A stretch of 64,000 nucleotides of DNA from Pseudevernia furfuracea (Eukaryota; Ascomycota; Lecanoromycetes; Lecanorales; Parmeliaceae), in assembly GCA_022315425.1 (NCBI GenBank), contig JAIUPT010000039.1:1-64000 (forward strand). The letters are read 5' to 3'. Positions 12,372-22,061 of this stretch are shown here, one piece after another. The position numbers were made by a program, and so were the translations under genes. Below the pieces are notes generated by a model that saw only the letters and a program-made list of their open reading frames with translations, did not search any database and was not told where the DNA came from. The number at the start of each line of letters is the position of its first letter. Position 1 is the first letter of the stretch.

Positions 12372-12592
12372 TGTTATAGAACGCCAAGGCTTGGAAGCCT
12401 TTGGCAAGGGCCTAACGCCAAGGCTCGGAAGCCTTTGGCAGGTATGGCTCGAAGGCCCTTGCCATGGGCTGGAGAGGCTAGGACGTTCTTGCCCTAGCTT
12501 TCTAACAATCATGTACTTAGTCTCCGTATTCTTCATAGAGAATAGAGCATCTTTCTACCACATCACTCTGTCAAAGGCATTATACCCTAGCA
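12372..12592 (+). repeat. gypsy-D 5' LTR
   Basis: TGTTATAG...CCTAGCA, 221 bp, with repeated GCCAAGGCTTGGAAGCC-type hairpin blocks at 12390-12470. A 240-base leader follows (12593-12833) in which I see no gene. Confidence 0.9.
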
Positions 12593-12833
12593 ACATGATA
12601 GCAACACCATCATTGCTCACCAGCTATATCGATTAGAAGTTCCTCCATTATTTGCTTCCGCTATTCGTTTTTGTTGCTTTATCAATTGTCGTTTTGCTTG
12701 AAGCCTTGTCAGGGCCCTCGTCAAGCTGGCTTACATTCAGGTCGATCAGGTTACCATAGCACTAGACCATACCACAGTTGCCACAGCCTTTCGGATTGAC
12801 GACTTCATCAAGACTAGACATCCTCACGTCTCT

Positions 12834-14822
12834 TTGCTGAAGCCTTCTGCAGAAGACTGCGTTCATTACATCATCACCCGTCTCCCCAGGCCTGTGCAAG
12901 CCCAGCCTGAAGCCTCTGACAGAGACCAACGTGCCCGAGCACGTTCCGGATCGACTGATCAGCCCACTTGGCCTTCCAATTGGGCAATTGACAAGAGCAC
13001 ATTTCGTGCTGCCGTCAAGCGGTTCACCGCCTCTACATACCAGCTGTCCGGACTGCTTGGACCTCCTTCTGTTGGCCACTCTCCTGCTAGCACACCGCCA
13101 CCGACGGAAACAGAAGGCTCTTCAGATCCCTCTGAGCCTCGCTCAACTTCTCACCCTATCGATACTTCAGATACCTCACGAAGCAATATGGGTGACAGAA
13201 ACCCCTCGCCGAACATTTCACAAGTGGACGCTGCATTGCTTGCCGCCATACAGCAGATTGTTCAAACCAGTATACAGGGCATGATGCAAGGAATGAGAGC
13301 CCCGCCAGCCGAGCCTACGGATGCCCCGCGGACTGGAAAGTTGAGAGCTGAAGACCTTGAATACTTCGACCCTGACTTTGAGAGCGAGCACAATGAGGTC
13401 ATTGTTAGCTCAGGACGTCATGTCTATTACCGTGACATGTTCGTATGAATCGATCACCTCAAGGACCTCTGCAAGACCCATGGAGAAAACGAGGTTCGAC
13501 CCATGATTACATAGGCCTTTCGAGGCGGTGCCTTGATCTGATACTCCACGGAGCTCAGCGACCTCGAAAAGGACTTGCTGCGAGAGGCTTCTATGGAACG
13601 CTGGTACCAGGCCATTGGCAAACGCTTCAAGGAAAAAGGTCCTGAAGCACAGGAAGCCTTGGACCACTGCTCATACTCGTTACAAGATGCCCGAGGTGGA
13701 CGCACCCCTCGTGCGTATGTGCAGGATATCATCAGGCATGCTAAAGCAACAGGCCTGCCACTATACAATCAGCTTCTGCTTGCATACACTAAAATGCACT
13801 TCAAGTTCCGTGTTCACCTTATCGAACCTTCCGCAAGCACGTCGCTTTCGGTATTTCTTGAGCAGCTAGACTCCAAGGCCAATGCCTTTCGTGATATTGC
13901 AAGGGATGAGTTAGGTCCTGGTCGACAGCAGTCAGCCACTCAGCAACTTAACAGAATCAAGAGTAAGCAAGGTCAGTATCAATCATCTCAGTCATTCAAC
14001 AGGCAATCGGAGGTTGGACGTCAGGTTCCATTCAGACCTTTCGTACCACCTAACCAAGGCCAATATTATTCTCCTTCATATCGATCTGGGCAGCCACCTT
14101 TCCAGGGCTATCAAAGACCGTTCTACCCTTACCCAAATTACAATAATAACCAACCACAGTCGTCTCAGCAAGCACTCACGCCTACAAGTCAATCAAACCA
14201 AGGGTACGGTTTGCCAAACTACCCCAACAGGAATGGCTATCAAGCACGACCGCCACAGGGCGGATACATAAAGCAAGAGCCAAGCCAAGGCCCTAGGTAT
14301 CCACAGCCGCCTGCGAAAGGCCTCGTTGACAACAATAGACCGCGTGCGACAGCCTATCAAGGATCCGAGAAAGTTGATGAAGCTGACCCGTTGAACGAGC
14401 ATCCACCAGATCCTGAGGTAGAGAAAGCTAAGGAAGGCTTTCACGGTAACGAGGACCTATCCTACTACTACCCTCGGGAGAACGAAGATTCATATCAATC
14501 TGAAGCTCACTTCGCAAGCTTTACCCAGCCTTCAGATCCTTCTAGAACCCTCACTTGTCGTCGTTGCCATGCTCAATTCTTCTCAAATAATGTCCTTCAC
14601 AAGCACATACGGGACGATTGCCAATTGCTTCTGAACCCTTCGGCAAAGCCTTCGACAAAGCCTTCACTGAACCAGGCCTATTATGCAGTTGAAATTATCG
14701 AGTCGACTGCTCGAAAACCTTCCATAGCCGTCGAGGTCCCTCGACATCTGCTGAGACTTTACTACTATCTCCGTGCGATAGTCAAACTCAGCCCACGTTT
14801 CATTGCGGAGCTAGTATGTTGA
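12834..14822 (+). pseudogene. gypsy-D gag with C2H2-type finger
   Basis: Virus-like particle protein at the N-terminus of one Gag-Pol frame. A capsid domain lies around 13330-13900 (REASMERWYQAIGKRF, DHCSYSLQDARGGRTPRAYV). A Gln/Tyr/Pro-rich linker spans 13960-14350. A finger TCRRCHAQFF...LHKHI...C at 14556-14625 stands where most gypsy elements carry a CCHC zinc knuckle. The frame is broken at 13446 (TGA), 13511 (TAG) and 13539 (TGA), at least two of them probable former TGG Trp codons, and at 14820 just before the protease active site. The frame has other Met codons, so the start at 12834 is a guess. Confidence 0.85.
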
Positions 14823-15515
14823 GACACTGAATGCTCAGTGACCCTAATAGATCGTGCTTTTCTTCGGATTCAACTCTCAAAGCATCGAATCTTGCTCAAG
14901 AATGCCCCCCTTGTCGTTCGCGAAATAGGCTCGAACAAGCACATCACGGCTGAGTTCGTCAACCTCGGTCTCTACATTCCAGAACATCATGACGTTGACG
15001 ACAGACCTATGAAAGCCTTACTCAGATGTCAAGCTTTTGTTGTGAATAATTTGAGAGCAAAGATGCTCATCGAAATGGATATTCTAGGCCCTGAGAACAT
15101 TGATCTGATCATCTCAACTCGCACCGAACACATTGAGAGCTGCTCCACAGTCTTTGAACTCAATATGAAACCGCCAACAAGGGCCTTCATTCAACAAAGC
15201 GTGATGCTCGACAAGCCTGTTGCGATTCCAGCTCACTCGCAAATGACGATACCAATTGCACCCATGGAGCTGCCTTCCGATGATTACGTCTTTGAGCCTG
15301 CCGATGAATGCCCTGTTGCTCTGTTTGCTGCCGTTATGAACTCATCGTTCCATGCAGTGCTGACACGCAATGACTTCGATGAACCGATTCATCTCCCCAA
15401 GAGACTTCAAGTAGGGTCCGTGATGGATTTAGAGGTCGATGAATGCTATCACCTGCAGGATGTCGAACAAGAAATGACAGTCAAGCTACCAAGACAGAGC
15501 CATCAGAAAGCTTGA
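14823..15515 (+). pseudogene. gypsy-D protease
   Basis: Retropepsin: DTECSVTLIDRAFL follows the stop at 14820. The catalytic triplet DTG reads DTE, a GGA-to-GAA change of the RIP type, so the protease should be dead. MLIEMDILGPENIDLII is the typical second half. The segment 15180-15515 (PVAIPAHSQMTIPIAPM...) matches the post-protease linker of chromoviruses. It is in the same frame as gag and RT. Confidence 0.83.
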
Positions 15516-17230
15516 GCTGCAAAAGCCTTCGCCATGCTAACCTCAGACCGGTCTGACGAAGCCTTCGACAGACAGCCCTTGAAGACCGTGCTACCTAGTG
15601 AAGTGACAGTCTATGAAACAACCCAGATAGCGGCCCAACTGGCTGCTATCGTAAAGGAATTTGCAGAGGTTTGAATTAACAAGGAAGGAGCTGTTGAACT
15701 CCCACAAGAAGATTGAATGCGCATACCATTGCGCGCTGACTGAGAATCAAAGATCACAGGGAAGCCTAAGGTTTACCCTCTGAGTATCAAGGATCGTGCG
15801 ATAGTCGATGAGGTCTTCGACAAATTACAGGCACAAGGGAGGCTGAAATACACCAAGCAACCCACGCCATTCTGCTATCCGATCTTTATGATCCATAAGA
15901 CCCTACCAGATGACACTGAGCATGACCGCCCAGTAGTGAACATCAGAAGACTCAATCAAGTGTTCATTCGAGATACTTACCCTCTTTCGTCTCAGTCTGA
16001 AATCATTGCTCTGATCTCTAAATGTGCCTACGTGACATGTGTTGACGGAGCCTTATTCTTTTATCAATGACGTATATATTCTTCAGATCGATATAAGCAG
16101 ACAGTCGTCACACATCGAGATCAGAAGACCTTTAATGTGCCTCTCATGAATTATTGTAATTCACCAGCCTATGTTCAACGCCAGACAGATCGTCTACTTC
16201 GACCCTTTAAGGAGTTTGCTAAAGGCTACGTCGATGACATTGTAATCTTCTCAAGGACCTTGTTGAAGCACATCTCTCATTTACGTCAAGTATTCGCCCT
16301 TTTTAAGCGAGTTAAAGTGACCTTGAAACCATCCAAATCATTTCTAGGGTATCTCAACGTTCAATTACTTGATCAACGAGTGAATTCCTTTGAATTGTCG
16401 ACTCCTGCGGAACGCCTGACTGCCATTAGTAAACTCAGGTTTCCGATTACCCTGTCAGCCCTCGAAACCTACCTTGATATGACTGAGTATCTTCGCAATT
16501 ACATCGCGTGATACGCTCAAATCGCCAGGCCCCTTCAGAATCGAAAGATCGAGCTGTTGAAGCCTTCCCCAAAGGGAGGTCGTGAACGGAAGTCCTTTTC
16601 AGCAATCACTAGACTTTCAAACCCTACGATAACTAAATTACTCTCGTTTAAGACGCTTTAAGAAGTCCTTAATAGATCTTCTTATCTAATTCATTTCAAC
16701 TCTTATTGAATCTTGTATATCGATATTGATGCTTCTAAGGATTTCGGCTTCGAAGTAGTCATCTATTATAACTGAAAAGAGACTATTAAGATCTCTCAGG
16801 GCTTCGAATCTCACCCTTCACAAAATTCGATAGCTGTCAAGAACTACACTATCTCTCAGCAACGTACTAAAATTCGTCTTATTATGTTTCTGAGTAGACT
16901 TCTTATTAGTGCTAAACGAAATTACTAATCAACAGAGCTGGAGATCGCTGAACTAATATAGACTGTCAGAAAAATACGATATCTAATTGAATCCTTCAAG
17001 GCGAAGATTGTGATTTACACGAATTATTCGGCGACTATAGACATCGCTAAGCAATCATCTCTATCTATAACTTCCATCATTCGCCTCAATCTGCGGCTTA
17101 TGAGAGCGTCTTAATACCTTCAGCGTTTTGAACTTAATGTCAGACACAAGCCTGACAAGCGAAACGTCATTTCAGATGCCTTATCGCGCCTCTCCAGTAT
17201 CAATGAGCACTCAATTTCACCAGATCACGC
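15516..17230 (+). pseudogene. gypsy-D reverse transcriptase and RNase H
   Basis: RT motifs in order: VYPLSIKDRAIVDEVFDKL, PTPFCYPIFMIHKT, RPVVNIRRLNQVF, YVTCVDGALFFYQ, FNVPLMNYCNSPAYVQR, the intact catalytic GYVDDIVIF at 16228-16255, then LSALETYLDMTEYLRNY. RNase H follows (YIDIDASKDFGFEV; ELNVRHKPDKRNVISDALSRL near 17130-17200). The RNase H part carries many more stops than RT, so damage is uneven along the element. Confidence 0.88.
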
Positions 17231-18730
17231 TGAACTCGATGTGCTTCATGACTATGCCTACACCACTAGCCTTGTCGAGATAAGTGAAAACCTCAAGATG
17301 CGCATTGTGAAAGACTATCAGGCCGACCCTTTCTGAACCAAGGCCCTTGTTGTATTGTACAAAGAGACCTCATATGACGACGAGAACGCCGCCAAGCTCC
17401 CTTTTGTGTTGGGAGAGAAAGTGCTACAACATTCAGATCAATCTGAAGCTGCTGTACACCTGCAACAAGGTTCTCAGTCACCTACTGCGAAAGCCTCCCG
17501 CAGGCCTAATCTACACCTGCAACAAGATTCGAATCAGTCACCTGCTGCGGAAGCCTCCCGCAGACCTTCAGATCAATCTGATCAATCTGAAGCTGCTATA
17601 CACCTGCAACAAGGTTCTCAGTCACCTGCTGCGGAAGCCTCCCGCAGACCTAATCAATCTGAAGCCTCTGTCAGACACCTGATCTATCATGTTGACAAGG
17701 CCACGGGAATAAGACGTCTCTGCATACCTGGATCGGTAGTGAAGAATATCTTGAACGTTGCGCATACTTCAGAAGATCATATGGGGTTTGCGCGTTGCTA
17801 TAAGCGAGTGTCAGGATCATGATATATTCGAGGCTTATCTCGCTACCTTAGGGACTACTTGAAGCATTGCCCGAAATATTTGATATATCAGACACGTCGG
17901 CACTCACCCTACGACTCGATGCAACCCATTTACAACCCTTCGATTCCGTTTCATACCCTGACTATCGACTTCATCCTCGCGATGCCATTGACCCCCGAAG
18001 GTCTCGACTGTAATATATCAGTCACTTGCAAGTTCAGTAAGAGATGCACCTTTGTGCCAGGTAAAACTACTTGGACTGCCGCCCAATGGGCTGCAGCGCT
18101 CATTGAACGTTTAAAACTGGGGGACTGAGGCATCCCCAAGGCAATTTTATCGGATCGAGACTCGAAGTTTCTCTCTGAGCTATGGACTGCGCTCTTCAAT
18201 AAGCTCAACGTGAAGCTACTATATTTAACAGCCTATCACCCACAAACTAATGACCAAAGTGAGCGTACGAATCAGACTGCGGAAATCATGTTACGCTTCT
18301 TCGTGGCAGGATTAGATAGACCAGAGCTATGATCAAGAATCTTATCGCGCATTCAGTTAATACTCAATTCAAGCACATCGGCTTCAACTAAGAAGTCACT
18401 CAATGAGATCAACTATGATTTCAAGTTTAATTAATCTTTGAACCTTGTCGCTGCTTCAGCAAGTCCTGAATTGAAGCCTTCTATAGTTCGTATTAGCGCC
18501 GTTGATGCACTAGCCTTCGTCAGTATAAGTGCTAAGTACTATTATGACAAGGATTATACGTTAAAGTACTTTAAGAAAGAAACATCAGTCTTCTTACGTC
18601 TTCACAAAGAATATAATATTCTCGTCAACGTCTTGATTATTAAGAAACTTGATCAGCAGTATGCGGAACCCTTCAAGATTCTCAAGAAGATCGATCGTCT
18701 CGCTTATGAGCTCGATATCCCTACGCACTG
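17231..18730 (+). pseudogene. gypsy-D integrase
   Basis: Integrase with HHCC region (HTSEDHMGF... HCPKYL, last Cys changed to Tyr) near 17760-17885. The DDE core: first Asp in LTIDFILAMP (17958-17987), second in ILSDRDSKF (about 18148), Glu in TNDQSERTNQT (about 18250). Upstream, at 17430-17680, an extra Gln/Ala/Ser-rich segment carries imperfect tandem repeats. Stops at 17334, 17820, 18126 and others are in frame. Confidence 0.88.
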
Positions 18731-19250
18731 ACGTATACACCTCATCGTCACGATAGTCATGCTAGAGTCTACACCAGGCTCAGATTCGTATAAGCGCTCT
18801 ATGTTATCTTAGTCTGACTTCGTCTACGTTGAGGGCGACACTGCTGTCTCGAAGTTCTAAGAAGTTAATCGAATTGTGAATAAGCGAGAAGATCGCTACT
18901 TATTACGATGAAAAGAATAGAGCCCTCAGCACGATCAATAAAGAACAAAGACTTAGCTGAGTAATGCTTTCGATCTCATCAAAGATTATAAGAATCGTTA
19001 GAGAATTACAAGAAACAAGAAGATTCAGCGCTTAGAATTACGACTTCAGAAGACCTCACAGTCAGATCGATCTGAGAAAGACTTCGACAAGGAGAAAGTC
19101 TCGAATAGACCGCTGCTGAAAGCCTCGAAAATCATCAAATCTCATGACACTACGCCGCGATCTTCAGGATCTCAACGATTGATGGCTGTTAGGATCCCGC
19201 CGAAGGCTTTTAAGCCTTTCACAATAAGGACCTTGCCGAACATATAGTGA
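18731..19250 (+). pseudogene. gypsy-D integrase C-terminus with chromodomain
   Basis: Same frame as pol. EVNRIVNKREDRYLLR, then K-x-x-SPQHDQ and LSNAFDLIKDYKNR (about 18855-19005), form a chromodomain; its aromatic positions are now stops at TGA/TAG/TAA. Chromodomains in this position define chromoviruses and are known in other elements to guide integration to marked chromatin. The frame ends at 19248. 19251-19455 has no gene. Confidence 0.8.
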
Positions 19251-19455
19251 CCTAACTGATCGCCCCTGTCGATCAGAACGAAATCTCTCAAGATTCATCA
19301 TTACTACTTATACATCTTCTCACGCAACATATATGACAACATATGTTACTTGCGAAAGGCTTCCCTTCTCTGCACTCTAGACTATCTACTGTAACATACT
19401 TTCGCACTACCACGTCGCCGGCGAGGACGCCAGGCAATTTCTGTTTGTGGCATGT

Positions 19456-19676
19456 TGTTATAGAACGCCAAGGCTTGGAAGCCTTTGGCAAGGGCCTAAC
19501 GCCAAGGCTCGGAAGCCTTTGGCAGGTATGGCTCGAAGGCCCTTGCCATGGGCTGGAGAGGCTAGAACGTTCTTGCCCTAGCTTTCTAACAATCATGTAC
19601 TTAGTCTCCGTATTCTTCATAGAGAATAGAGCATCTTTCTACCACACCACTCTGCCAAAGGCATCATACCCTAGCA
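19456..19676 (+). repeat. gypsy-D 3' LTR
   Basis: 221 bp and colinear with the 5' LTR. The differences seen (for example CTAGGACG versus CTAGAACG) are transitions. Confidence 0.9.
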
Positions 19677-19681
19677 GTAAA

Positions 19682-21540
19682 CATTGTAAGACAGAGCAGT
19701 ATAAATACAACGTCGACGGAGAAGCTCAATCTACGACTTATTCGAGCTTTAAAATATCTTCAGCGTTTCCGTCTCGAGATTCGACATAAGCCAGACAAGA
19801 CTAACGTGATATCTGATACACTCTCACGTCTAACAAGTCGTTCATATCGGGCTGAGACTAATGAGTTTATTCTGAACACTGTCGAAGACTTCTCAGTCAG
19901 CGTGATTACAGTGAATAAAGCCTTTCGCAGACGTCTTCTCGATGACTATCAAGAGTTTAAATGAGCTCGAGCTATCGCTATAATCAAGACAAATAACAGA
20001 CTAGATAACAACTCTATTAAGCTATCGTATAAACTAGTCGAGAACCTACTATATTTCAACGACGACGAAAAGGGCTTACGCTTATACATATCGTTTATTA
20101 TTGAAGCAGAGGTATTCAAACTTGCTCACGATGAGATGAGACACTCGGGATACGCACGCACGCATAAAAGGCTCACTCAAGGCCTATACATTTACAACAT
20201 GACAACCAAGCTTCACGAGTTCATTCGACATTGCCCTCACTGTTAATTGAATCAAACACCTCGCCATAAACTCTACGGCTCACTTCAGCCCATTTTCTCT
20301 TCAGCAAGGTCATTTCACACCCTTATCATCGACTTCATCTTAGCCTTATCAAAGGCCATCGATGGGATAAATTGCGCTATGAGAGTAACCGACAAATTCT
20401 CGAAGGTAGTCACATTTATAGTTGACAAAATTACTTGAAGTAGTGAGAAGTGGGCGTTTGCTCTCCTTGACAGGCTATCAGAGCTCAATTGGAACCTGTC
20501 TCGCGCTCTCATATCCGATCGAGATCGCAAGTTTGTCGAAGAGTTATAAAGACAAATCATGAAGACTCTCAAAGTCGACCTTCTCTATTTAACTGTATGA
20601 CATCCGCAGACTAACGATATGTTCGAGCGATCTAATCAGACCGCTGAGATTGCATTGCGATACTATATCGCGACTTTGAACGATGTCATTCTTTGACCCA
20701 AGGTATTGCATCGAATGACTATCTCCCTCAACAACTCTATCAAGTACAGCTCTATTACCCTGACGCCTACCTAAGTTCTATATGACTTCCGCACCCGCGA
20801 GACCCTTGATTTATTACGTCTTGAAAACCCTGACGCAGAGACACCCTCAGATCGATCTAAGAACGTTATCGTAACAGCTCATTTAGTTATTAGAAGCAAT
20901 ACCAGAGCACAACAACAATAAGAGCTTACGTTCACGTTCGACGCTGTGACTATCTTATCTACTACTTCATCACCTGTTACTCCGCCATCTGCTGCGAAAG
21001 CTTTTATCAGACCTGCAAATATGAGTGAGTATCGCCTAGGTCACATTAATACCAAGGATGTAATTGCCTTTGCGACCCTGCGTATGAAGCAATACTACGA
21101 TACGCGTCATTAGTCAATGTTCTTCTTCGTTGACGAGATAATAAACCTGAGATTGTATCGAGAATATCAAGTCTCTATTATTCAGTCAAAGAAAATTGAT
21201 TCTCAACTAATTGAGCTCTTTCGTATTCTAGAACGCATCGACCGTTTAACATATCGACTTGAGCTACCTAACAACATGCGTATACACGACGTTGTCTCAG
21301 TCGCGCATTTGAAGTCTGTTATCAATTCAGCGAAAGACCCTTATCGACGACGACGTTCTCCGTCACCTGTCATTGTATTAAACGAAGAGAACGAGTACGA
21401 AATCGAGAAACTTATACGCAAAAGACGAATTCGACGCGGACGTGATTAATTTATTCAGTATCTCATTCGCTGACGCGACTACGATCTTGAACACGACACG
21501 TGACAACCAGAGCACATCGTCGTCGATATTCTAGCCTTGA
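19682..21540 (+). pseudogene. gypsy-E RNase H tail, integrase and chromodomain
   Basis: Continues the gypsy-E frame after gypsy-D. HHCC region HDEMRHSGYARTHKRL...HCPHC is intact (20130-20245). DDE core: FHTLIIDFILALSKA, ALISDRDRKFVEEL, HPQTNDMFERSNQTAE. The SH3-like C-terminal part is at 21117-21340, and the chromodomain YEIEKLIRKRRIRRGRD... starts at about 21395 with stops at its Trp positions. 21541-21781 is noncoding. Confidence 0.85.
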
Positions 21541-21781
21541 ACGACTACGAAAGACTGCATAGGGTAGACTCAGCAATTCGAACAACATAACTATTCGTCA
21601 AAGATTATAACAACGCAACTTCACCCTTACAACAACATTTCACTATATCAATATCTTATTAATCAGACAGAACTAACAAGCAGACGCATATATCGTTTAC
21701 TATGAAGGAACTCCCAAGGTTTATTGCACGTATGTGTTCTTGTTATCATCGAGGCGATAACTTTGTTTGTTAGACGACAAC

Positions 21782-21994
21782 TGTTATGATCATAGTCAAG
21801 GCCTTCCTGCCGAAGCCTTCCGCGAAATCCTTCCGCAGAAGGATGGCTCTTGCCATGCCTTGGAGAAGGGGGAGAGGCTAGGCCATACTGATACTAGCGT
21901 CTCCCATGTATTCTCTACAAAAGCAGCCTCGTAGCTAGAATAGAAAGACAAGACTTTACACACCCATAAATGATCATATGCCTTGAGCATTACA
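21782..21994 (+). repeat. gypsy-E 3' LTR
   Basis: 213 bp and colinear with 7578-7790. One of the roughly five differences is a transversion (CCGGCC versus CCTGCC); the rest are transitions. No clear polypurine tract precedes it. Confidence 0.9.
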
Positions 21995-22061
21995 TAGTCG
22001 CTCTTTACTCTCGTAGCATTCTATAGTTAACAACTAAGTGTTCTATCACCTATTCTTGATA
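21995..22061 (+). repeat. copia LTR, right piece
   Basis: Remainder of the LTR begun at 7531. It ends ...CTATTCTTGATA and is joined directly to pol sequence, with no primer site, gag, protease or integrase in between. Confidence 0.85.

Larger units (their letters stand above)
12372..19676 (+). mobile_element. Ty3/gypsy chromovirus gypsy-D, full length, nested in gypsy-E
   Basis: 7.3-kb LTR retrotransposon with 221-bp LTRs (12372-12592 and 19456-19676) that differ at about four sites, all transitions. It is flanked by the target duplication GTAAA (12367-12371; 19677-19681). A single frame spans 12834 to about 19250 with no frameshift, broken only by stops at former Trp/Gln codons. It is the youngest layer of this nest and the least damaged gypsy copy in its 5' half. 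Confidence 0.95.
7578..21994 (+). mobile_element. Ty3/gypsy chromovirus gypsy-E, full length, carrying gypsy-D
   Basis: LTR retrotransposon with 213-bp LTRs at 7578-7790 and 21782-21994 that differ at about five sites. Order is gag, protease, RT, RNase H, integrase, chromodomain. One frame runs from about 8041 to 12371 and, after gypsy-D and one target copy are left out, resumes in phase at 19683 and continues past 21449. Only in-frame stops and substitutions break it. It sits inside a copia LTR. Confidence 0.92.

Noticed and set aside
13446..18126. Possible stop-codon reassignment (TGA read as Trp) in gypsy-D
   Set aside because: TAG and TAA also replace Trp/Gln codons, and host genes here use TGA as a stop and TGG for Trp. 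RIP explains it.
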